6,750 nt of DNA from Actinomycetota bacterium (GTDB taxonomy: Bacteria > Actinomycetota > Actinomycetes > Nanopelagicales > Nanopelagicaceae), in NCBI GenBank assembly GCA_027730465.1, contig JAQCGQ010000036.1:1-6750 (forward strand), given 5' to 3'. The notes beneath the pieces are model-generated. The model did not search any database and was not told where the DNA came from. It saw only the letters and a program-made list of their open reading frames with translations. Positions 1 to 6,395 of this stretch are shown here, one piece after another (within the stretch, counting starts at the first letter, position 1; each line of letters begins with the position of its first letter). The translations under genes were made by a program, and so were the position numbers.

Positions 1-1
1 T

Positions 2-805
2 TCAGAACAAGCATGGCATTCTCAAGTTAGTAGCGCGATTAAAGCAATTAAAGCAAATAAGTTAGAAAAGGTTGTACTTGCTAGAGATACAACAGCTATA
101 TCAAAAAATGAAATAAGTGCAAGAAGTTTATTGCAGCGCCTAGAGATCGAATACCCATCAACTTGGATTTTTCTAGTTGATGGACTCATTGGCGCAACAC
201 CTGAGCTTCTAGTAAGACTTAATAAATCTTTAGTAACTTCAAGAGTTCTAGCTGGAACAATTCGAAAGACCGGAAACGAAGATCGTGATTTAACACTCGC
301 AGCCTCACTTGCAAAGTCATCTAAAGATTTAGAGGAGCATGAATATGCGGTGAGGTCTGTGGCGGATGCACTTGCACCATTTTGTTCCTCTACAAATGTT
401 CCAGAGTCACCATTTGTATTGCATCTATCAAATGTTATGCACCTTGCAACTGATGTGACTGGAGTATTAAATGACAGTGCTAAGCAATCAGATATCTTCA
501 TGTTAATTGCCCAGCTGCACCCTTCTGCTGCAGTTTGTGGAACACCGGAGGTGGAAGCAAAAAAATTAATTAATGAATTAGAGCAGATGAACCGTGAGCG
601 CTACGCCGGACCAGTTGGCTGGATTGATGCCAATAGCGATGGTGAAATTGCGATTGCTCTTAGGTGTGGCCAGTTAAATACTGACCGAAAATCAATACGT
701 ATTTTTGCTGGTTGTGGAATTGTTGCTGAGTCAGATCCTGCTACTGAATTTGCTGAAAGTCAGGCTAAGTTAATTCCTATGCGAACCACACTTGAAACTC
801 TCTGA
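2..805 (+). CDS. menF: Isochorismate synthase MenF, C-terminal part (5' end cut by window edge)
   Basis: Isochorismate synthase converts chorismate to isochorismate, the first committed menaquinone step, in the cytosol with Mg2+. The frame is open from the left edge to the TGA at 803-805, giving 267 visible residues. Family members are about 400-450 residues, so roughly the first third is missing and the Met at 131 is internal. Chorismate-binding motifs appear in order. EKVVLAR (nt 65-85) carries the family's general-base Lys (68-70). GATPELLV carries the general-acid Glu (203-205). LAGT follows, then KDLEEHEYAV with a metal-binding acidic residue, HLATDVTG, LHPSAAVCGTPE, YAGPVGWID, IALRC and FAGCGIVAESDP. 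MenF is favoured over salicylate or anthranilate synthase because of this motif set and the adjoining menD. It converges on menD, and the last 46 bp are shared with the menD 3' end on the other strand. Confidence 0.94.
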   Translation, partial: SEQAWHSQVSSAIKAIKANKLEKVVLARDTTAISKNEISARSLLQRLEIEYPSTWIFLVDGLIGATPELLVRLNKSLVTSRVLAGTIRKTGNEDRDLTLAASLAKSSKDLEEHEYAVRSVADALAPFCSSTNVPESPFVLHLSNVMHLATDVTGVLNDSAKQSDIFMLIAQLHPSAAVCGTPEVEAKKLINELEQMNRERYAGPVGWIDANSDGEIAIALRCGQLNTDRKSIRIFAGCGIVAESDPATEFAESQAKLIPMRTTLETL

Positions 806-2322
806 GTAATTTCTTTTAACATTTGTGCATTAACTTCCCGACTTGGCACCTGCACAACTACAACCTCAAAGCCTTTAATTGGCTTTTTTGTGATTAATTC
901 AAGCCCAGCTAATTCTGAGACTCTACTTACGGATACGCCAAATCCAGATATGACTTTAACTAAATCAAGATTGTGAGGAGTCCCGAATACTTGTTCAAAG
1001 CCAGTAGATCCGGCTTGTGGCAAGGTTGAGAAAATACCACCACCATTGTTGTCTATAACAAAAATTCTAAGGTTCTCTTTTGAAGAATTTGTAAGAGCTG
1101 AAATATCATGTAAAAATGTTAAGTCTCCCATGATGGCATTAGTGACTTGATACTTCTTTGCAATACCAAATACTGTAGAGATATTCCCGTCAATTCCAGC
1201 TAGACCACGGTTGGCAAAAACAAAAACTCCAGTTTGAAACTTAGTAAATGCTTCAATATCTCTGACTGGCCTAGATGAGCCGACAAATAATGCACTCATA
1301 CTTGTTAGAGACTCACAAATACATTTGATTGCTGCCTGCTCAGACCATACAAGTTTTTTTATTTCAATCGCTGCTAAATCTGAAGATTTTTGCCAAATAT
1401 CATTACTAGTTGATTCACTTACTACATCAATGGGTAGTGATTTAACCAGTAAATCTGCTTGTCTATTGTTATCCACATCAGCAATTCGTGGGTCAATAAC
1501 AGTTAAGTTTTTAGCTAACTTTATGAACTTATTTGTGCTTCGAGAAAGAGTTGTTCTCCCGATCACAATTATGTTTTCAGGTGCTAATACCTGCCTAATT
1601 TTCGGATCAGATAGATATAGCACTGCATGAGGGAGTGCTTGTGGAAATGAGATTGGGTTCTCTGCAATCACCGGCCACTTTAATTTACTGATAAAACTAT
1701 TTATTTCATCAACTGTATAACCTGCATTATTATGCCCAATAATTAATACTCCTGTAGAAGTTTCTAACTTTCCATTGATATTATTTTTATAATTAATTGG
1801 CTTATTTTTTAAATCCACAAGCCAATCATTTTTTTCCTCACTTATTAATGGCTCACTAAACTGAATATTTAGATGGATGGGTTTGCCATTAAATAATGGT
1901 TTTAATTCAATTTCTGAAACTAAATCATGAGTTTTAATCAGCTTATATATTCCTACTTGATCTGTGGTTTGATTTGCTCCAGTTTTACGTAGTATTTCTG
2001 GACGGTCAGCGGTAATAATTAATAATTTACTATTACTATGAAAAGCTTCAAGAGCTGCTGGGTAAAAGTTTGCAGCGGCAGTTCCGCTAGTACAAATAAC
2101 TGCTACGTAGTTATTACTAGCTTTTGCAATTCCCAAAGCGAAAAAAGCAGCACCTCGTTCATCTATTTTCACATGCAAATTAATTATTTGCTTATTAGCC
2201 GCTTCGCTGAGTGCAATTGTTAAAGGTGCATTTCGTGAGCCTGGAGAGATTACAAAGTCACTGACACCTAATTGAATTATTTGTCTTAGAAGTGAATGCG
2301 CTAATTTAGTTGAATTATTCAA
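760..2322 (-). CDS. menD: SEPHCHC synthase MenD (ThDP-dependent)
   Basis: MenD decarboxylates 2-oxoglutarate on thiamine diphosphate and adds the succinic semialdehyde unit to isochorismate, giving SEPHCHC. The 520 residues are slightly short of the usual 540-580 but contain all three domains. The N-terminal pyrimidine-binding domain has ISPGSRNAPLT (25-35), catalytic Glu55 in DERGAAF, CTSGTAAANF (77-86) and TADRPEILRKTGANQTTDQ (104-122). The middle domain follows, with IVIGRTTLSR near 252-261. The C-terminal domain has SSRPVRDIE (349-357), ANRGLAGIDG (370-379) and the ThDP/Mg motif GDLTFLHD (399-406) running to NNGGGIF (425-431). The start is a TTG overlapping the menC stop as TTGA. The next in-frame ATG lies far inside, past the essential motifs, and an AAGGGAG ribosome site precedes the TTG by 6 nt. 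It is the last gene of menB-menC-menD, and its final residues are encoded opposite the end of menF. Confidence 0.97.
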   Translation of the reverse strand: MNNSTKLAHSLLRQIIQLGVSDFVISPGSRNAPLTIALSEAANKQIINLHVKIDERGAAFFALGIAKASNNYVAVICTSGTAAANFYPAALEAFHSNSKLLIITADRPEILRKTGANQTTDQVGIYKLIKTHDLVSEIELKPLFNGKPIHLNIQFSEPLISEEKNDWLVDLKNKPINYKNNINGKLETSTGVLIIGHNNAGYTVDEINSFISKLKWPVIAENPISFPQALPHAVLYLSDPKIRQVLAPENIIVIGRTTLSRSTNKFIKLAKNLTVIDPRIADVDNNRQADLLVKSLPIDVVSESTSNDIWQKSSDLAAIEIKKLVWSEQAAIKCICESLTSMSALFVGSSRPVRDIEAFTKFQTGVFVFANRGLAGIDGNISTVFGIAKKYQVTNAIMGDLTFLHDISALTNSSKENLRIFVIDNNGGGIFSTLPQAGSTGFEQVFGTPHNLDLVKVISGFGVSVSRVSELAGLELITKKPIKGFEVVVVQVPSREVNAQMLKEITQRVSSVVRIGINLA

Positions 2323-3260
2323 ATTAGGCTCCCTTCATAAATTACGTCAGCCCTATCTTGCCACCATTTATGGCGTTGCTGATCAACTTTAAATTCATTA
2401 ATTCGGTCAGGTATAACTCTACGATTGCTGATTACACCTTTTGATGCAAGCAGAGAATCAGTTGTTACATCTGCTTCAAGTAACGCTACTGTGGCTAAAC
2501 CACAGGCACCATAAAGATTCGGAAGTACACATGCAAGTGCCACGCCATGAGATATACCAACACTTGAATCTAACGCGCTTGATATAACAACTGGTAATGA
2601 AATTTGTTCAATTAGGTTAAGAGCTGCACTTATGCCTCCTGATGGCGCCCATTTAATCACTGCAATATCTGCTACATCTTTTAGCTTCGTTAGATCACTA
2701 CCTAAAAATTTACGTATCGATTCATCTATAGCAATTTTTAGTCCAATTTCATTTTTTAATGCTTTAAGATCAGCAATATCTAAACAGGGTTGTTCAACAT
2801 AATCAATTAAACCAGCAAACTCACCCTCATAATTTTTAAGGTTTACTACTGCTTCATCTAATGTCCAGCCACCATTTATATCTAGTCTAAATTTTGCATT
2901 TGGAACATGTTTTAAGCTTTCAATTAATAGCTCTCTGTCCATAATAAAATCATTGATTTTTATCTTTATTACTGTGCAACCATCAAAATTTGAAAGTAGT
3001 TTCTCAACTTCACCAGGTTTTACATTTGGTAAAGTTGCATTGACCATAACTTCATTCCTAATTGGATTTGGTGCTGGTTTTGTCGCAGCTTCTAAGGAAG
3101 CCTTCAGCCAAGTTGCTGATTGCTTATTGTCATATTCAATAAATGGTGAGAATTCACTCCAGCCAGCAGGTCCTTCAAATAGGGCTATCTCACGAAATTT
3201 AATTCCTCGAAAGCTATTCTTCACAGGTATTGAAACAACTTGTAACTCAAACGGAAACAT
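2319..3260 (-). CDS. menC: o-Succinylbenzoate synthase MenC (enolase superfamily)
   Basis: MenC dehydrates SHCHC to o-succinylbenzoate in the cytosol using Mg2+. The protein has 313 residues, normal for OSBS (E. coli about 320). The N-terminal capping domain has FRGIKFREIALFEG (17-30) and GWSEFSPFIEY (33-43), typical of actinobacterial OSBS. The barrel shows the expected catalytic set: a Lys pair in IKIK (99 and 101), metal ligands Asp127 (RLDING), Glu156 (YVEQP) and Asp179 (AIDES), and the second Lys203 in VIKWAPSGG. VISSALDSSVGI (225-236) closes the active site. The relative enzymes N-acylamino acid racemase and muconate lactonizing enzyme share this fold, so the OSBS call also rests on the men context. 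The ATG lies 3 nt after the menB stop (TAA GTA ATG) without a clear Shine-Dalgarno, which suggests translational coupling to menB. Its TGA overlaps the menD TTG. Confidence 0.95.
   Translation of the reverse strand: MFPFELQVVSIPVKNSFRGIKFREIALFEGPAGWSEFSPFIEYDNKQSATWLKASLEAATKPAPNPIRNEVMVNATLPNVKPGEVEKLLSNFDGCTVIKIKINDFIMDRELLIESLKHVPNAKFRLDINGGWTLDEAVVNLKNYEGEFAGLIDYVEQPCLDIADLKALKNEIGLKIAIDESIRKFLGSDLTKLKDVADIAVIKWAPSGGISAALNLIEQISLPVVISSALDSSVGISHGVALACVLPNLYGACGLATVALLEADVTTDSLLASKGVISNRRVIPDRINEFKVDQQRHKWWQDRADVIYEGSLI
2329..2335 (-). promoter_or_regulatory. Ribosome binding site of menD
   Basis: Read on the minus strand, AAGGGAG lies 6 nt upstream of the TTG at 2322-2320, inside the menC coding end. 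It is the strongest Shine-Dalgarno match of the minus-strand operon and is the main reason for accepting the TTG start of menD. Confidence 0.75.
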
Positions 3261-3263
3261 TAC

Positions 3264-4142
3264 TTATGGACGTTTAGGAAACTTATTAAAGTTTGGTTCC
3301 CGCTTTTCTTTATAAGCATTACGTCCTTCTTGGCCTTCCTCTGTTAAGTAAAACAGCATGGTGGCATCCCCTGCTAATTGCTGAACACCAGCAAGACCAT
3401 CATCTGCAGCATTCAAACTTGCTTTTAATAACCTAAGCGCCATTGGTGAATGTCTTAACATCTCCCTAGCCCAAGAAACAGTCTCAGCCTCTAACTCCTT
3501 TACTGGCACAACTGCATTAACTAATCCCATTTCAAGTGCTTCTTTCGCATCATATTGCCTGCATAAAAACCAAATCTCTCTAGCCTTTTTTTGTCCGACA
3601 TGGGCCGCGAGTAATCCAGCACCGTAACCACCATCAAAAGATCCAACCATTGGCCCAGTTTGGCCAAACTTTGCATTCTCTGCTGCAATTGTTAAATCAC
3701 AAACAACATGTAATACATGGCCACCACCAATTGCCCAGCCAGCAACCATTGCGATTATTGGTTTAGGAGTTCTTCTGATTTGAACTTGTAGATCTAAAAC
3801 ATTTAAGCGACCAATGCCTTTTTTACTAAGTGCATCATCACCAAGGTATCCGTCATCTCCTCGCACATTAATATCACCACCTGAGCAGAAAGCCTCAGTG
3901 CCTGAACCAGTAAATATAATTACACCAACTTGATCATTATCTCGAGCCAAATTAAATGCATCTGATAATTCAAAAAGTGTTTGTGGTCTAAAAGCATTTC
4001 GAACCTCAGGCCGATTAATTGTTATCTTTGCCATACCATCAGCTACTTGATATCTGATATCCGTAAATTTTTCACCGCCAGTGCCTATTTGCCAGTTAGG
4101 AATCGTGCGCTCACCTGGTTGGCGTTTAATCGGCTTACTCAA
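3264..4142 (-). CDS. menB: 1,4-Dihydroxy-2-naphthoyl-CoA synthase MenB (crotonase family, Gly type)
   Basis: MenB catalyses the Dieckmann-like ring closure of o-succinylbenzoyl-CoA to DHNA-CoA. The 292 residues match MenB length. [13 protein letters not shown] (43-55) and FCSGGD (85-90) form the CoA and oxyanion region, DDGYLGDD (96-103) is the flexible loop, and [20 protein letters not shown] (134-153) holds the second oxyanion glycines. [15 protein letters not shown] (160-174) follows, with Ser168 and Asp170 matching E. coli Ser161 and Asp163. The C-terminal [15 protein letters not shown] (263-277) has Tyr265, the family's C-terminal active-site Tyr. Gly163 occupies the position of E. coli Gly156, as in bicarbonate-dependent MenB. 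By recall the protein resembles E. coli MenB more than the mycobacterial Asp type. The start is TTG, 5 nt after GGAG; the next in-frame ATG is Met37, inside the conserved N-terminal region. It is the first gene of the minus-strand operon. Confidence 0.97.
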   Translation of the reverse strand: MSKPIKRQPGERTIPNWQIGTGGEKFTDIRYQVADGMAKITINRPEVRNAFRPQTLFELSDAFNLARDNDQVGVIIFTGSGTEAFCSGGDINVRGDDGYLGDDALSKKGIGRLNVLDLQVQIRRTPKPIIAMVAGWAIGGGHVLHVVCDLTIAAENAKFGQTGPMVGSFDGGYGAGLLAAHVGQKKAREIWFLCRQYDAKEALEMGLVNAVVPVKELEAETVSWAREMLRHSPMALRLLKASLNAADDGLAGVQQLAGDATMLFYLTEEGQEGRNAYKEKREPNFNKFPKRP

Positions 4143-4189
4143 GATATCTCCAAAGGTTTAACTAGGATTTAGATAAGAGATAGCCTACG
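4143..4189. promoter_or_regulatory. Divergent menB / menE intergenic promoter region
   Basis: This 47-bp spacer is the only place both men transcription units can start, unless they are driven from farther inside the genes. It holds several TANNNT hexamers of the actinobacterial -10 type. For menE these are TAGGAT (4163-4168) and TAGCCT (4181-4186) on the plus strand. For menB, TAGGCT reads on the minus strand (4187-4182), giving a leader of about 33 nt with the GGAG site. The plus and minus hexamers at 4181-4187 overlap, so the two promoters may compete for RNA polymerase. No clear -35 box or operator palindrome is seen. Exact start sites are inference. Confidence 0.45.
4148..4151 (-). promoter_or_regulatory. 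Ribosome binding site of menB
   Basis: On the minus strand TTTGGAGATATC precedes the TTG at 4142-4140, with GGAG ending 5 nt before it. It supports TTG as the menB start codon, since no ATG lies nearby in frame. Confidence 0.7.
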
Positions 4190-5278
4190 GTGATTATGGA
4201 AGAAAAAGAACTTCGTGCATTAGTGCGTATTCAGGCTGAGTGGTCAATCCCACAGCTTCAAGAAAACTTGGCTGCAGCCCTTGAAGGATCAGGGCCAGCA
4301 CTTTCAACTGGGTCACTTGCGATAACAAAAATAGATAAGCCAATAACTTTGGTTGTTAATACCTCTGGCTCAACATCTTCAGCAAAATCTGTTGCACTAA
4401 CTAGTTCAGCACTAATTGCTTCTACTAATGCAAGCCATAAGTACTTAGGTGCAACTCCAGGTGATAGTTGGTCGCTACTACTTCCAACTTCTCATATTGC
4501 AGGGTTAAATGTTTTAATAAGAGCCACAGCATTAGGAAGTAGAGTCATTGATAATCGTAATGCTTCTCATTATATTGATGCTGATTTTGTTTCAATTGTT
4601 CCTACCCAGTTGCATAAGGCATTAACAGGGGACTTTAAACTATTAGAACATTTAACAGCTGCGGAAGTAGTATTAGTTGGCGGTGGGTTAATTAGTGATA
4701 AATTAAAAAAAGAAGCTGCGGCTAAACATATAAAAATAGTTACAACATATGGAATGACTGAGATGAGTGGCGGCTGTGTTTACAATCAAAAGCCTTTAAA
4801 TGGAGTTGAAATAAAGGTAACTGATAAAGGTTTAATTAAATTAACCGGACCAATGATTGCTAGTGGATATTTATCAGATGAAGGAAAGATTAGACCATTT
4901 AGTAATGATGGTTGGTTTGAAAGTACTGACTTAGGTATTTTTACCTCAGGAATGCTAAAAGTGAATGGTAGATCAGATGAGATTATTATCTCTGGTGGTG
5001 AAAATATTTCACTTCTACTAGTTGAGCAAAAAGTTAAAGAGATTCTTCCTAATCAAGAAATAATTGCTTTTTCACTTCCAGATGAGATGTGGGGTGAGAA
5101 ACTATGCCTTGGTAGCAATAGTAAAATTGATTTAATGAGTTTGAAAGAAAAATTAGGTTCAATTATGACTCCGAAGTTAGTATTTTTCTTTGATCAAATT
5201 CCCACTACCTCAATTGGTAAGCCAGATCGAAAAGCTGCTGCAGATCTAGCAAGAAAAATAGGAGTATTAAATGAATAA
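4190..5278 (+). CDS. menE: o-Succinylbenzoate-CoA ligase MenE (adenylate-forming enzyme)
   Basis: MenE activates o-succinylbenzoate with ATP and CoA to OSB-CoA, the MenB substrate. At 362 residues it is shorter than E. coli or Bacillus MenE (about 450-490) but in the actinobacterial size range. Motifs in order are: the ATP P-loop NTSGSTSSAKSVALT (57-71), LLPTSHIAGLNVLIRA (97-112), SIVPTQLHKAL (135-145), VVLVGGGLISDKL (160-172), the adenine motif TYGMTEMSGG (186-195), Asp247 in STDLG, the hinge NGRSDEIIISGGENIS (259-274), and the C-terminal catalytic Lys344 in SIGKPDRKAA. The P-loop departs from the usual TGxPKG: Gly, Pro and the last Gly are replaced, while Lys66 is kept. The start may be GTG (4190), 9 nt after AAGAGA, or ATG at 4196; the difference is two residues. 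It overlaps menA by 8 bp. Another acyl-CoA ligase is conceivable from sequence alone, but the context fixes MenE. Confidence 0.94.
   Translation: MIMEEKELRALVRIQAEWSIPQLQENLAAALEGSGPALSTGSLAITKIDKPITLVVNTSGSTSSAKSVALTSSALIASTNASHKYLGATPGDSWSLLLPTSHIAGLNVLIRATALGSRVIDNRNASHYIDADFVSIVPTQLHKALTGDFKLLEHLTAAEVVLVGGGLISDKLKKEAAAKHIKIVTTYGMTEMSGGCVYNQKPLNGVEIKVTDKGLIKLTGPMIASGYLSDEGKIRPFSNDGWFESTDLGIFTSGMLKVNGRSDEIIISGGENISLLLVEQKVKEILPNQEIIAFSLPDEMWGEKLCLGSNSKIDLMSLKEKLGSIMTPKLVFFFDQIPTTSIGKPDRKAAADLARKIGVLNE
5260..5264 (+). promoter_or_regulatory. Ribosome binding site of menA
   Basis: AGGAG inside the end of menE lies 6 nt before the menA ATG at 5271. With the 8-bp gene overlap it shows that menE and menA are cotranscribed and supports this menA start. 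Confidence 0.75.
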
Positions 5279-6119
5279 ATGGATTTTAGGCGCGCGGATT
5301 AAAACTTTACCTGCAGCTATCTCGCCAGTAATAGTTGGAACATCACTTGCTGATCAAATTAATTTCCGAAATGCACTACTTGCGCTAATTGTTTCATTAT
5401 CACTTCAAATTGCAGTTAACTATGCAAATGATTACTCAGATGGTGTGCGTGGGACTGATTCTAATCGAATAGGCCCAACCCGCTTAGTTGCATCTAAATT
5501 GGCAGCTGCTGGTTCAGTTAAAAACGCTTCCTTTATTTCATTTTTCATCGCCATGATCGCTGGGACAGTCCTGGCATTAAACACATCTATCTGGTTAATA
5601 GCCGTTGGTTTTATTTCAATTTTAGCGGCATGGGGATATACGGGTGGTAAAAAACCATATGGGTATTTAGGTTTTGGTGAGTTAGCTGTTTTTGTATTTT
5701 TTGGATTAGTAGCAACAGTTGGTAGTTACTATGTGCAGGTAGAGCAAGTATCAAGTGATGCACTACTACTTTCGATTCCAATGGGTAGTTTATCTTGTGC
5801 TATTTTAGTGATCAATAATTTAAGAGACTTACACCAAGATAATCTAGTTTCTAAGCAAACTATGGCAGTTAAATTAGGAGAGAAAAATACTCGTATCTTC
5901 TATTTATTACTACTTGTATTAGCTCAAGTAAGTGCTGCTGCGGCAGCTAGTATTAATAATTATGCTCTCTTTACGTTGCTCTGGCTCCCACTTACATATG
6001 GTGTAGGGAAACAAGTATTTAGTGGTACAAGCGGTAGTGAACTGATTACAATTTTGGGTAAGACTTCAAGGCTACAATTTTTAGTAGCGATGACACTTGC
6101 AATTTCACTATCTATCTAG
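5271..6119 (+). CDS. menA: 1,4-Dihydroxy-2-naphthoate polyprenyltransferase MenA (UbiA family)
   Basis: MenA attaches the polyprenyl chain to DHNA with loss of CO2, producing demethylmenaquinone in the cytoplasmic membrane. The 282 residues are close to the usual 290-310. The opening NKWILGARIKTLPAAISPV is typical of MenA. The first Asp-rich prenyl-diphosphate site is NYANDYSDGVRGTD (50-63), with Asp54, Asp57 and Asp63, followed by GPTRLVAS (68-75). YTGGKKPYGYLGFGE (123-137) is another MenA signature. The second Asp-rich site is NNLRDLHQDNLVSKQT (182-197), with Asp186, Asp190 and Lys195. Hydrophobic stretches between these sites (near 14-26, 34-50, 87-119, 138-155, 164-181, 209-226 and 230-245) and one at the end fit the all-helical UbiA fold of about eight or nine membrane segments. 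It overlaps the upstream menE by 8 bp and is probably cotranscribed with it. No terminator hairpin follows. Confidence 0.95.
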   Translation: MNKWILGARIKTLPAAISPVIVGTSLADQINFRNALLALIVSLSLQIAVNYANDYSDGVRGTDSNRIGPTRLVASKLAAAGSVKNASFISFFIAMIAGTVLALNTSIWLIAVGFISILAAWGYTGGKKPYGYLGFGELAVFVFFGLVATVGSYYVQVEQVSSDALLLSIPMGSLSCAILVINNLRDLHQDNLVSKQTMAVKLGEKNTRIFYLLLLVLAQVSAAAAASINNYALFTLLWLPLTYGVGKQVFSGTSGSELITILGKTSRLQFLVAMTLAISLSI

Positions 6120-6131
6120 GAATAGAGGGTA

Positions 6132-6137
6132 TAAAGT
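6132..6137 (+). promoter_or_regulatory. Candidate -10 element for a leaderless transcript of the PLDc_N gene
   Basis: TAAAGT fits the actinobacterial TANNNT hexamer and ends exactly 6 nt before the ATG at 6144. With that A as +1, the hexamer sits at -12 to -7, the spacing of known leaderless promoters. The only purine-rich motifs nearby are AGGG (6138-6141), 2 nt from the ATG and too close, and GAGGG (6124-6128), about 15 nt away and rather far. Readthrough from menA remains possible. Confidence 0.45.
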
Positions 6138-6143
6138 AGGGAC

Positions 6144-6395
6144 ATGGTTAAGTACTTAATTATTCTGGTTATAGTAATTGATATTTATACTTTAGTTGAT
6201 TGCGCAATTACGCCTCAAGAAAAAGTAAGAAGATTCCCAAAATGGGCGTGGTTATTAATAATTATTTTTACTGGAATTTTTGGCGATATTGCATGGTTTA
6301 TAGCTGGTAGACCAAGAAGACCTGGGCAAAACCGTGGTGGAAAAGGTCGAATAATTCCACCAGATGACAACCCTGATTTTCTAAGGAAGTTATAG
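6144..6395 (+). CDS. Small two-helix membrane protein, PLDc_N family
   Basis: This 83-residue protein matches the phospholipase D nuclease N-terminal (PLDc_N) domain by pattern. It has a first membrane helix (about 3-20), a short polar loop, the hallmark FPKWAWLL (31-38) opening a second helix (to about 54), and GRPRRPG after it. The tail (56-83) is hydrophilic, with basic RPRR and KGR clusters and an acidic PPDDNPD patch. There is no HKD phosphodiesterase motif, so it is not a phospholipase; the domain name reflects its presence at the N-terminus of cardiolipin synthases. Its function is unknown. It follows menA by 24 bp on the same strand and ends inside the convergent ccsB stop (6-bp overlap). 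The position suggests, but does not show, a role linked to the respiratory membrane. The ATG start is supported by the leaderless promoter candidate and by the helix beginning right after it. Confidence 0.85.
   Translation: MVKYLIILVIVIDIYTLVDCAITPQEKVRRFPKWAWLLIIIFTGIFGDIAWFIAGRPRRPGQNRGGKGRIIPPDDNPDFLRKL

Noticed and set aside
37..57. Tandem ATTAAAGCA repeat
   Set aside because: Only two copies, encoding IKAIKA in a helix of MenF before the KVVLAR motif; explained by coding in an AT-rich genome.
131..133. ATTG/ATG-like start for a short MenF beginning near 131
   Set aside because: The frame is open to the window edge and the catalytic Lys motif KVVLAR lies upstream of 131, so the gene begins outside the window.
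22..501. 159-codon open frame on the minus strand
   Set aside because: It lies opposite the well-supported MenF coding frame and its translation shows no recognisable motif; it is an antisense shadow.
1325..1630. 101-codon open frame on the plus strand within menD
   Set aside because: It is antisense to the MenD middle domain and is of low-complexity Ser/Leu composition typical of shadows.
2953..3315. 120-codon open frame on the plus strand across menC and the menB end
   Set aside because: It is antisense to the conserved MenC N-terminal domain and has no supporting motif.
6120..6143. Possible terminator after menA
   Set aside because: The 24-bp gap has no inverted repeat or T-run; it looks like a promoter, not a terminator.
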